The notes beneath the pieces are model-generated. The model was not told the DNA's origin and searched no databases. It saw only the letters and a list, made by a program, of their open reading frames with translations. A DNA stretch of 64,000 nt from Primula veris (lineage: Eukaryota; Streptophyta; Magnoliopsida; Ericales; Primulaceae): positions 11,415,501 through 11,479,500 of the forward strand of contig OY821745.1 of assembly GCA_963682055.1 (NCBI GenBank), given 5' to 3'. How positions within the stretch are numbered: the first letter of the stretch is position 1; each line of letters starts with the position of its first letter. A program made the translations under genes and the position numbers. Positions 12,370-22,633 of this stretch are shown piece by piece.

Positions 12370-13785
12370 TATTGGAAAAATTGTAGGAAAACATGGTTTT
12401 AAACATGGTTGTTTTAAGTGGTCAGGGACCATCTTTGAGTCAATTTTCGATGCGACTACTCAGTTTTTCTGAGGCCATACTCAAAGCGTTTGAGTAGCTC
12501 GTACAACGAGCTTCGCAACGGTATATCGCATTACCTATTCGGAGGAAGGGTGTGAATGATAATTGGACTTGAAAGTTGGTACTCGAAAGAGAAAATAAAG
12601 TCAATGCTGGAAAATGAGAAAAGAAATGGGATTTAACCCATGAGGGTTATCCCACATTGGGAAATCATGAGTGATTTTCACAATATATATACTAAGGTAT
12701 CCCATGTGGATATTAAGTAGTGTGTCCACATACACATATGTGTATTGTGTACCACACATGGGCTTGCTCGTCGGGCGGGCTTTCTCGTTGGATTTTTAGC
12801 TCAACGGGAAAAGTGCGCATGTTCGGGAAAAGTGCGCATGTTCGGGTTTCACCTGTTCGGGAAAAGCGTGTCTGTTCCCGAAAAGTGCGCATGTTCGGGA
12901 AAAGCTTCCAGCAAATCTGTAACTGTTGCAATAAATATGAATTCATTGCAAAATTAATACTGCAGTTTTGAATTTCGAAAACTGACAGTAGTAAAGTGAC
13001 TTTAATGGCTGAGATACTCAGCAAGCCTATAAATAGGCAGACCCTCCACATGTCAAAAAAAAATTCTAAAATAAAATACAGCAACATATATCATCTTTCA
13101 AAAATCAGCATTACATTTTAGAACCAGAGAGAACCACCCACCAACAGCTCGACCTTGACTCGTCGTCAGTTTTCGGTGAGTCATCCGAGATGTTGTACCT
13201 TGGGATCGAAGCACCAACGCAACCAGAAACATCAAGGTGGTTGGGCGAATATCGGTTAAGGACATACTGTTAAACAGTAGCCTCGTCTTTTAATTCTATC
13301 CAATTTAATTTCTTTTAATTCTGTCAATTTCAATTCTGTTATTTAAAATTCAGCAATTTACATTTCTGTATTTTTTATTTCAGTATTTTAATTTGCTGTA
13401 CTTAGTTGTAGCTTTTAATTCTGTTTGTACCTTTCTGTAATTTCTTTAAACTTCTGTATTTTGCTGTAATTACTATTCTGTAATTTAATTCAGTAATTAG
13501 AATAGTTTCAATTCAGTCCTGTAATTTCAATTTCAACCAGAACAGTCCGGCTGTTAAGTTTATACTTTCCAGTCCGGCAGTTTCTATTGATTGCAATTCA
13601 ATACATCAGATTATTAATTAATAATAATCTGATAACGTTTGCTTTAATTACTTTTCAGTACCTACATGTTGTAATCAGTAATTTCTATTCCAATTGGAAA
13701 TTAATAAAGATTACACTGGTTTTGTTTAATTCTAGTTTAGTCCTTTATTATTGTTTAATTGTTATTTCGTACACGGAAATCAACA
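12370..13785 (+). repeat. Copia 3' LTR, with TATA box
   Basis: A 1416-bp right LTR from TATTGGAAAAATTG (first TG mutated to TA) to CAACA. It keeps the core promoter CCTATAAATAGG at about 13026-13037, absent from the left LTR, and one copy of the 17-bp unit. It is followed by ATCTC, the right target duplication. Base differences from the left LTR are few, suggesting a moderately young insertion; exact divergence was not computed. Confidence 0.92.
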
Positions 13786-13790
13786 ATCTC

Positions 13791-15814
13791 ATATATCTTT
13801 CCACCGATTTTCCTAGCTCGAATCGGTCACGTCGCTTCTCCTTGCTGGCGAGTGGAGCTCTTCCGAGAGAACATGTCTATTTCGTTAGCATTCGAAGGCG
13901 TTGATCTTATAGATTCATCCATTCGGATAGTTGAATATCCATCGGCGAGGAGGCCCTGACGTGGGCTCCTCGCCTATCTTTTAGTTTTGCTATCGTATAT
14001 TTCGTTTATGCTCAAGTAACTTATCTTTAAAGGTTTGACTCTATCATTATCTGTATAGATTTGGTGTCTTGTTTTCTTCGTGAAATATCTGATTTATTAT
14101 CTTAAATATATGAGTATTTTCAGAGGTTATCTCGCTGATAAGCTACTCGGCGAGAAAATTGGGTTCAGAACCCTATTTGCTCCTCTCGATATGGCCATTA
14201 AATGTTCATTAACTCTATCTTTATTGCTAGCTTTCAGGACGCGTGTATTACAATCGTTACAAGGTGCTAACCCTAATTTTTAATCTCCATCAGTAATTTA
14301 ATATAGATAATTGATGGAAATACCCACTTGTGAAATATTATAAATTAGTCAAAACAAAAAAAAAAAAAGTGAAAAATAAATAACAACTCAAATGATATGA
14401 ATACATTTACTGCTAATAGACTCGCACCCACCTACACCAAACCATAAATAATCATTTGTATCGGAGTGGAGGAGGCCCTAAAGGCCACATCTGCCCACGA
14501 CCACCACACCACAATCTCATGATCATCTTCATTTCTTCTCTATCGCTCCGTAATCGCACCCTACCTAACTACAACCCTCACTGTCTATCTACCACCCACA
14601 TCCCCTTCTCCGTCCCTTAACATCACCTTTCATTGTAGATCCTTTCTAGCCTATAGCCAACAACGTACTCTATGACAATCCCAGTTAAATCTCATCATGT
14701 TTAGTTAATTAACCAACTTAGTAAATTGAGTATAATTTGATGGTTTTTAATGATTGAAGTTTACCTAAGATTGATGATTCAATTGAATTTAGAGCTAAAG
14801 TTAATATGGAATTAAAAATTTGGTCTTTAATTGTTTAGTTATACTAATATAGACAAATGTGCATTTTACCCTAATGTATATGGGTATTATAAACCTACCT
14901 TAGATACCTTTTATTATAGAAATATTATTGGGTACGATTTGAATATTCTAACAAAAGTTAGATAATAATATTATGATCACTCGTTATGTATGTCAGTTCC
15001 TTCTATGTGACCAAACAGTGATATAGAATTTATAAAAAGAACTTTAAAATCTACCAAGAATGAAAACATGTCGATCTAAGGAAAGCAAAAATTAGAATGG
15101 TTCAATCAAAACCAAGTTAGTATCTTAATTGCTTCTTACTTGTACTATACATAGTTAATTGTCCGGATTAACTTTCACACTATGATGATGCGATTTAGAC
15201 GATCTGTCTAAGGCCGAGCAAATGCAAAATGTGCATGTACATATGTATAATCATTTTATGAATGGTTACATATGAAAATAAGTTTATTTATCGCTTGCCT
15301 GCCTTGAAAATTCATAGTTTAGTTCTTTTGAGTTAGCAACTAGTGCTTATTTCTCAGTTTAATGGTATGGTTACTGCTTAACTTTAAAAAAAAAAAAAGG
15401 ATTAGTTCATTGGTCTTATTTATGTACAACAATCTATTTTGGCACAATGCGGCAAATATATACATCAAACAAATGCTCAGTACCTCAGGTCCGATGCCAC
15501 ATTTCAATTTCTTCCTATGCATTCGTAAAGATAAGATAAGTAGACTTAAAATAGTACTACCACAATAAACTAGCAATATCATGATTCATGACTAGGTTAT
15601 AATTAAAGCTTTTAATATATATAGATAGATAGTTGTTGCAATAATATGGTGACATGAACTTGCCTATGTAATTTTCTGACAACCCAATAATCACCAGATA
15701 ACATCGTATATTGTGCGTCCAACCACTGAAAGTTTGACCATATCCCACTGACCACTTCAACATAAAAAAAATAAAAAATGATAACTCAAATAAAGAAATT
15801 CGAAGATAGTCGCG
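13791..15814. other. Spacer right of the copia element
   Basis: The first 500 bases are less AT-rich than the surroundings and contain a strong hairpin (13944-13974), but no protein family was recognised in either strand. 14460-14640 is pyrimidine/C-rich and non-coding. The rest is AT-rich sequence in which I see nothing. Confidence 0.5.
13944..13974. other. GC-rich hairpin
   Basis: GGCGAGGAGGCCC (13944-13956) can pair with GGGCTCCTCGCC (13963-13974), with a 6-base loop and one bulged base. It is isolated in AT-rich DNA. It could be the end of an unrecognised transposable element or a structured RNA segment; no function can be assigned. Confidence 0.5.
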
Positions 15815-15816
15815 TA

Positions 15817-16051
15817 CTCTTTCCGTTTCTATTTAATTGTATATTACAAAACTACGTGTAATTTTAACCGTCTTATAACTTGTATCAAAATTGTCGAAAT
15901 AAATTTTTTTAAAATCTAATCATAAAATTTAGCATTTGAACTATATAATCAACTTTTGAAAATTTTCATTCCGACAATTTTGATACAAGTTCTTGGCCGG
16001 TCAAAATTGCACGTAATTTCGTAATGGATAATTAAATAGGAACGGAGAGAG
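15817..16051. mobile_element. Stowaway MITE, family A, intact ends
   Basis: Both ends are present: CTCTTTCCGTTTCTATTTAA on the left and its diverged reverse complement on the right, flanked by TA at 15815-15816 and 16052-16053. Long inverted halves carry the core ACTACGTGTAATTTTAACCG and CTTGTATCAAAATTGTCG. At 235 bp it is the best preserved of three family copies in the window (others at 4230 and 59491). Confidence 0.85.
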
Positions 16052-16788
16052 TAACTATTTAGCCGCAGCAAACAGGAGATAGCCGCAGCAAATATGTCAG
16101 CAATAAGAAGAAACCCTGGAGAGAGAGTCAGAATATCTTTTGGCGAGAAGCACAAACCCTAGAGAGAGAAAATAAGAGATCTTTTTCAGTAAATTATGAG
16201 ATAAAACCAAAAAGAGTTACTCAGCGTAGTTAAAAGGAGTGGAGCCACAAAAAGAATAAAATAATAACCGTCCTTTCGTGTGACAGAGGTTTACCTTTTT
16301 TCAGCCACATAAAAGTCCACAACCGCTATTTTCAACAAATCAACGCTCCAGATCCTGCCACCTCACAATATATCCCACTAACCAATGCAGTTCACATCAT
16401 TACACCTATATAAACGGCCAGTGGACCCCACCACGAAAAGCTTACAGCATACGCTCCCCATATTACTACACCGAGGAGGCATCCCGGTTACGTTCCTCGA
16501 CGCCAAGCAGTTTATTATCATAAGACCACCGATCACGGTCGACGAAGACCGTTCCTAGCTCGACGGTTTTTCAGCATCCGTTCTAGCAACGCTCTCCGGG
16601 GGGATAACCGTGCACTTTGCTCGGTGTCCAATACTGAGGGCCATCGTATGGTTTCAACATGAAGGTTCAACATGAAGGCAAAGCAAAAAAAATAAATAAA
16701 AATAGACAGAATCAAATTGCAAAAGCAGAAGTTTTATTCATCCACGAAAGGGGATACAAACAAACACGTACAACGGGAAAAGAAAAGT

Positions 16789-17172
16789 TTACAAGAAAAA
16801 GCACCCATCCAACTTCTTGGAACTACCCCCCACGTCGGCATCCTTTTTCGCCAAGAGCTCCTCCAGACGCTCTTTTTCCCTAATCAAATGGGAAATACCA
16901 ATCTCCACTTGTTTTAAAGCATGAGATTGAGACTTGCACTTCTGCTCGGCTTCAAAACGAGCAGCACTCTCCTCCTTCCAATACTGTTTAAACCGCCTTT
17001 CTTCGGTCCGAGCACATTTAAGGTCGGCTTTCAGCCATGACATCTCAATTTCTTTCAACTGAAGAGGAGTCAATTCCTCTTCCCCGAAACCAGGGGGACG
17101 GGGTAGCATAAAAATAGGCTCCTCTTCAAGAAGGGCTTTTTTTTTTGCAGCAGATCTTGTGATGGGAGCCAT
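16789..17172 (-). CDS. Antisense coiled-coil protein, MAPITRS type (orphan copy, intact)
   Basis: A 127-residue frame starting MAPITRSAAKKK, with a proline-rich LLPRPPGFGEEELTPLQ segment (residues about 25-45) and then a long charged helix predicted to form a coiled coil to the end. The start was chosen because the same MAPITRS start follows a TATA box in the copy at 43450. A TATA-like TTATAAAT lies about 80 bases upstream and AATAAA (minus strand, 16733-16738) downstream. The homologue in the complete gypsy element has lost 10 bases and is frameshifted, so this orphan is the better preserved gene. The function is unknown and I do not recognise a named family. Confidence 0.55.
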   Translation of the reverse strand: MAPITRSAAKKKALLEEEPIFMLPRPPGFGEEELTPLQLKEIEMSWLKADLKCARTEERRFKQYWKEESAARFEAEQKCKSQSHALKQVEIGISHLIREKERLEELLAKKDADVGGSSKKLDGCFFL

Positions 17173-17436
17173 CTTGGATAAAAGCGAATTAGAAGAAACA
17201 AAATTATCGAACAAGAGAGAGAAAGGAAGAATTGGTAATAAAATACAAACAATAAGGAGCATTTATAAGGAATCAAAGGGCACAAGAAACGAAGAAGCAC
17301 AAAGTACGACGCGTTGCAACAGTTCACAGGACGAAGGCACGAGATACGAAAAGGTACAACTTCCCAGATACAGAAAAAGAAAAACGAAATACAAATTACA
17401 AAATGGAAAATACATCAGAACACTGGCCCAATCAAA

Positions 17437-17916
17437 TTAAGAATCAATGGGCGGGAAAACCGAACTGCCAGACCGGGAGAAAGCTACACGAGCAGAGCAA
17501 TCTAACCGAGCTTGGTAGGAGTCATTCATGACAACCAAGCACTCATTTTCCCTGGAAAGGTCGGTGTTCGTCCTAGTAAGGACCCTGATGCGCTTCTCAA
17601 GCCGAGCATTCCTAACCGTCATACTAGCTAGGCCTTGAGGGGAGTTATCGAACTCATCCTGAGCATGATCCTAAATCTCATCGGCCTCGTACCAAGAGTT
17701 GGCCAGGTGATTTCTGTGCAACAACAAATTATCAAGCTGACGACTCAAGGCCGAAATCTCGGTCCACTTCATTGTCTCCTCGGGATGAGAGTCGAACAAA
17801 CTCAAAGCCAAAACACCATACTCCTTCTCAAGACTGGCCATGCGGTGACGGACCCAAGATACCTCAGCATCCAAGCCCTTCAACTGAGCATGATATCTCA
17901 CCACGGGCACAGACAT
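17437..17916 (-). pseudogene. Antisense coiled-coil protein, MSxPVxRYH type (orphan copy, one stop)
   Basis: Homologous over 160 codons to the frame at 43674-44153. It starts MSVPVVRYHAQLK and continues with a heptad-rich charged helix. One in-frame stop (17671-17673) replaces a tryptophan codon that is intact in the other copy; the frame continues unchanged to 17437. CTATAAATATA lies about 100 bases upstream of the start. Function unknown. Confidence 0.6.
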
Positions 17917-18044
17917 TCTGGAAAGTTGTTAATAGTACAGGCGGAAATGGGGGATGAGAGAAGAAAACAATAAAAGTTTGTAAGATGTGATAATTACAAA
18001 AGAAAAGATGAGTATATTTATAGAGCCAAGGTAGTGTAAACAGG

Positions 18045-19292
18045 AGTGATAGATTAGTGAAAATATATTTACTTCTAAATGCACTATGTTCCTTATAAGT
18101 TTGGGTTCAAAGGAAAAAAAAATGCTTGCATCAAGAACCCTTAACATTACTTAAAATTTAAATTTACAAAATCTCACCCTAATTACAGTTAATCTCAAAG
18201 TTTCCCTTATCAATACTATAATATTTATTTCAAAGTAAATGTGTGTTAGGTGGGCCCTTGAAAAATGAAAAGTTATTATGAAAAGAGAAAAGATTAATAT
18301 AAAAACAAAAAATAATAGTGTATAATTATAATAGGGAAATTTATAAGTATGCTGAAATTTTATATAAAGTCAAGTGATTCTCTAAAAACTCTAAAAATGT
18401 ATTTGTCACTTTAAATTTAAGGAAATATTTAGAGTAACTGATGCGGTTGCTTTTAAGATCAGCTCATATACGAGATACACAATAAAAGGACACGATTAAT
18501 GGAGAATATCTACTCAAAATAGAAATATAACACCAAAATTATACCGAATGCACTATTATAAAGGTATGATTAATAATAATCATACATGACATATCACATA
18601 TATTGTAAAGGGAAGAGTATCTTATCAAGGACCGCCAACACAAAAGGGTAATGGAAAGTAGATCTCTTAGACATGTCACAACCGGCTCCGGAGAACATGA
18701 GCATGGGAGCCTTCACCTCTTGCGAGGACGCTACATGGGAACTCTGCGTCTGCCTACTGCCATGCGGATGCCATGAACTATATATGTGCGTGCATATATA
18801 GATTAGTACAAGATCTTTTTTATATAGTCTAGCGTGATTATGTAATGTATGTTATTATTGTTATACGATATATCTTCTATCATATATTCTAGATATGATT
18901 TATGTATTTTATTAAGGAGATTGGAATAAATATTTTCCTATAAATATAAGCATTTGTCATGAAGTAACATGATCAAATACACGTCTTGTATTCTAAACCA
19001 TAAACTCATACTTAGTACAATTTTGTATTATGGTCCTCCTCGAAAGGCTTCTTACTTGGGTTTCGGAGAGTGATCGGTTGGAAAACATATGTCATCTCGT
19101 AACTAGAGTAATTTTCTTTAATTTTTGAGTTATATCGAGCAATGCTCTCAGATCTAGATCAGAGTAAAGTATGTCTAACAAGACGATAGTAAATTAAGAA
19201 ACAAAACACCGAATTTCATTTTAAGGTTCATCACAAAAAGAGTAGTTATAGAAGTGTGTTTTCTAAAAGAAAGTGATCGTATGAAGCACCAA
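18045..19292. other. AT-rich spacer, possible old LTR remnant
   Basis: No gene seen. 18430-19100 has an LTR-like look: CCTATAAATATAAG near 18940 and a GC-richer block at 18640-18780. No matching second copy, terminal TG/CA pair or target duplication was found, so it is not called. Confidence 0.4.
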
Positions 19293-19298
19293 TAAATT

Positions 19299-20522
19299 TG
19301 TTGGGTTTTGGTGTACGTAAAAGCAACAATTTAAAGTCCAAGAACTGAAAAGAAATAAACAATTTTATTTCTATTAAACGGAATGTGACTCTATTACAAT
19401 ATTTCGACACTTGCAGAATGTAAATGCAATTAATTAAACTTACAGACAGAATAATATAAGTTATTAAATTGTTGGACTGGTTTGTAATTAAACAAAACTG
19501 TCAAACAGAATAGTATAAAACTAAACTGCTGGACTGTTTGTTAATTAAAAGAAACTACCAGACAGAATAGTATAATTACTAAACTGTTTGACTGTTTCTG
19601 TAAATAAATTACAGGACTGAAATGAAACTAATCTAATTACAGAATAAAATTTCAGAATTGAAACAGTACTTTAAATAAATTACAGAAAGGTAAAACAGAA
19701 TTTAAAAGTTACAGGTAACGACAGAAAATTGAAATACTGAAATTAAATTACAGAAATAAAATGAAATATAAAAGGAGATAAAAGAAATAGACGAGACTAT
19801 TGTTTAACAGTATGTCCTTAACCGATATTCGTCTAACCACTTTGGAGGTTTCTGGTTATGCTTAGCGCTTAGATCCCAATGTACAACGTCTCGGATGACT
19901 CGCCGGAAACTGGCGACGAGTCAAGGTCGAGCTGTTGATGGGTGGCTCTCTCTTGCTAAAATGTACTGCTTGATATATGCTGCTTTGTTTGATTTCAGAA
20001 TGTTATTCCATTTTGACATGTGGGGGGTCTGCCTATTTATAGGTTGGCTGAGTATCTCGGTTATTAAAGACACACTTTAATACTGCAGTATTAACTCTGT
20101 AATGAATTCATATTCATTGTAACAGTTACAGTTTTGCTGGAAGCTTCTGTCAAGCAGGCAACACACACATGTGTATGTGGACACACAACTTAATATCCAC
20201 ATGGGATAGTTTTGTATATATATTGTAAAAATGACTCTTTATTTTTCAATGTGTGACAATTCCTAATGAGTTATCCTCATTTAACTCATTTTTCAGCATT
20301 AAGAGTTTTCCTCTTTTTCAATCCCAATATTTGACGCCAATTTCTATTCACTCTCATACTCCGAATAGATCATGCGACATACCATTACGAAACTTGTCAT
20401 ACCATCTATTCAAGCGTCTTGAGTATGGTGTCAAAACACAACGGCTGTCGCTTGAAATCTTGACCCAAAGATGGTTCTGGGACCATTCGGAATCTGTCAT
20501 GTTTTAACATGGTTTTCCAACA
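19299..20522 (-). mobile_element. Solo LTR of the copia family, reverse orientation
   Basis: On the minus strand it starts TGTTGGAAAACCATG and ends AACCCAACA. In between it matches the LTRs of the element at 5861-13785, for example ACTCGCCGGAAACTGGCGAC (plus strand). It keeps the TATA sequence (CCTATAAATAGG on minus, near 20035). TAAAT occurs on both sides (19293-19297 and 20523-20527), a 5-bp target duplication if one extra T at the left junction is a later insertion. No internal sequence is present. Confidence 0.82.
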
Positions 20523-20631
20523 TAAATCTTGCAAAAGCATGAACAAGTCGGTTATATCAAAAATATTAGAATCGTGTAATGGAACAATTGATTCAAAATC
20601 ATATTTTTTTTAATGTTAGCTAGGTAAGATG

Positions 20632-21823
20632 TGTTGGCCCGTGCGGCTAAACTTTAGAGGGGGGTGAATAAGGTTTTTGGCGCTTTTCGCCTAATTAAAC
20701 TTAATGGCAACTAACAACCCAACTTTTTGCAATTCTAAGCTTAAGAGTTTAATAACGTTAATGAAATGCTAGAAGTCCTAAACGCAAACAAGAAAATAAG
20801 CAATAATATAAGTTGCGGAAAGTAAAAGTTTATGAAAAGAAATTGACACCACGATTTATAGAGGTTCGGCAAACGGCTTACGTGCTCTCCTCGGTACTAC
20901 CGAGTATTTCACTAAAAATCTTCTTTCGGATATTACAAATCCTATCGAGCTAATCAACAGATTAAGCTCCCCCTCACTCTATGAGTATCCCGAATGAAAA
21001 GACCTAGAACTTTTAAGCAACACTCGCTTACAAAGCCTCTACCCGATCACTCGCTCACAAATGAGTTTATAAATCACTCTTTACAAAATTTGTTACAACA
21101 CTATTTTGTTGCTTCTAAATAAGCTAATTTGTGAGTTTTTGATGTTGTTTGAGCTTGAATCGCTTTCTCCTTAATTTTCCTCTTTTTCGAATATTTTCAC
21201 CAAAATGGTGATATTTAGGGTTTTGATTGAGAGAGGTTGAAGGATGATAATTGGTTATCAATGGATGATAAATATGTATATTTGGGAGAGGGATTGGGCT
21301 GGTTTTATAGACCAAAATGTCTGTTTTGTGTTTTCTGACCGTTGGTAGTGGTTGAGAGCTTTATCCATTGGTTTTAAGCAATTTCTCAGAATAAGCTGAA
21401 AAGCTGTTTTTGAAAACTACAGAAAACGATCGGTCGTTTTTCTACAAACGATCGGTCATTTCCAGAAAACGATCAGTCGTTTTCTGAGAAACGATCGGTC
21501 GTTTTTCAGACGACCTCACTGGAAGAATTTGGACCAAAAATGATCGGTCGTTTTTGTCCAGACGATCGGTCATTTCTTCAGTATTCCTGGTTTTCTCGTT
21601 AAACTTCGAACGCCCATAACTTCTTCGTTTTGGCTCCGATTTTGGTTCCGCTTGAACCGTTGGCTTCGTATTTGATTACTCTATCTTTCTGGTGTTCTGA
21701 AATTTACAAATTCTCTTTTTGGAAAAGACAAGCATTATATTATCGAAATAGAGAAATCGTAAAATCATTAAAAACATAATCAAACTTATAATGAAAATCA
21801 ATTATTGAACTCATGGTTCAACA
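20632..21823 (+). mobile_element. LTR of a second copia-like family, copy 1
   Basis: It starts TGTTGGCCCGTGCGGCTAAA and ends GGTTCAACA, and is collinear with 28236-29528. Shared blocks include GGGGGGTGAATAAGG, GGCGCTTTTCGCCTAATTAA and TTTATAGAGGTTCGGCAAAC. This layout resembles SIRE/Maximus-type copia LTRs; no internal region is attached, so the family is inferred. The flanking bases (AGATG left, ATGAA right) do not form a target duplication, unlike copy 2. It may derive from recombination between two elements. Confidence 0.75.
21426..21576 (+). repeat. Six near-palindromic ACGATCGGTCGT units in an LTR
   Basis: Units of the type ACGATCGGTCGTTT start at 21426, 21448, 21469, 21491, about 21540 and 21562, mostly 21-22 bp apart. 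Each is nearly self-complementary. At the equivalent place in the other LTR copy (29116-29280) there are also six palindromic units at about 22-bp spacing, but of a different sequence. Confidence 0.85.
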
Positions 21824-22021
21824 ATGAATTATCACCCGTAAAGGCTATAGCCATATGAACATTGGTTAAACATGCTTGTCTTGTAGACTTTTACGATTAG
21901 TAACTAGGTGCAAGTTCTTAATAGACCCTAGAGATTTGTTTCTTTTGCAAGATATATGAAACAATCCCAAGAAGAGAGAAGAAAGCATCTCTAACAAGAT
22001 GAATTTACCATCAGGTTAACT

Positions 22022-22105
22022 CAGGGCCGGATTTTGGGTTATGCCCAAGAGCCACGGGCTTTCAGCTCCCAAAAACGTATATTTATAGGACTTTGTTTGA
22101 CAAAA

Positions 22106-22147
<42 letters not shown>

Positions 22148-22625
22148 CATTTATGTAATCAGTAGTTATCTGTGGCCGAGTGGTTGGTTTGCTTACTAAA
22201 AAATCTAGTCAACCCGTCTTCGAGTTTTTTCGGAGATAAGATTTTATTTTTTTATTTCATTATAAAATTTAGTACATTAATGAACTTTTAATTTTATGTA
22301 AGTTTTTATGTGGTCTCCTATATTAAAAAAATAGGTAAGGACCTGATTTGTTGAATAAATAACATATTTGGTTCCTGATTTCGTTTTTAAAAAATCATAG
22401 TATAATTTTAATTCGAATACGAATTTTGTAAAAAATTTGCTTGGTATCATTGATTTTTTGTTAAATGTGATCAACTTATTGCATCTAATATTTTCTATTT
22501 TAATATTTTACAATTAATTTATTAATCGTATCTTATAAGTTTTATTTAAATACTTTTTTTTATGGAGAAAAAAAATACACATTTTTAAGATGGCTTAAGA
22601 CCTCCAAAACTTTGAAAACGGCCAG
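22022..22625. mobile_element. Non-autonomous hAT-like element
   Basis: Left end CAGGGCCGG; right end in reverse CTGGCCG. It is flanked by GGTTAACT (22014-22021) and GTTTAACT (22626-22633), an 8-bp target duplication with one mismatch, typical of hAT. Further inverted similarity lies inside the ends (GGGCTTTCAGCTCCC against the AAGACCTCC side). The AT-rich interior is non-coding and includes an AT microsatellite and a tRNA-A-box-like GTGGCCGAGTGG at 22172. Confidence 0.6.
22109..22143. repeat. AT dinucleotide microsatellite
   Basis: An uninterrupted run of alternating A and T of about 34 bases, inside the hAT-like element. Confidence 0.9.
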
Positions 22626-22633
22626 GTTTAACT

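Larger units (their letters stand above)
5861..13785 (+). mobile_element. Ty1-copia LTR retrotransposon, full length, defective
   Basis: A 7.9-kb element bounded by two LTRs of 1389 and 1416 bp that start TG(TA)TTGGAAAAATTG and end CAACA. ATCTC occurs on both sides (5856-5860 and 13786-13790), a 5-bp target duplication. The internal domain order is gag, protease, integrase, RT, RNase H, which defines Ty1-copia (Pseudoviridae-type) elements. Several stop codons and frameshifts interrupt the coding region, so it cannot move by itself. The pol domains look closest to the TNT 1-94 type group of plant copia elements; that placement is an inference from motifs. No standard initiator-tRNA primer-binding site follows the 5' LTR. 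Confidence 0.95.
16060..18040 (-). mobile_element. Orphan segment of the Ty3-gypsy antisense gene array
   Basis: About 2 kb collinear with 41950-44265 inside the complete gypsy element: the leader region with AAACCCTAGAGAGAG, the CTATATAAACGG block, one unit of what is an 83-bp tandem array in the complete element, and two antisense coiled-coil genes with their TATA boxes. No LTR, gag or pol accompanies it. The left edge lies next to the Stowaway MITE; the right edge fades near 18040. It is either the remainder of a deleted element or an independent transfer of this module. No terminal inverted repeat or target duplication was seen. Confidence 0.8.

Noticed and set aside
18430..19100. Possible LTR with CCTATAAATATAAG
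   Set aside because: No paired copy, no TG/CA ends with target duplication; left as spacer.
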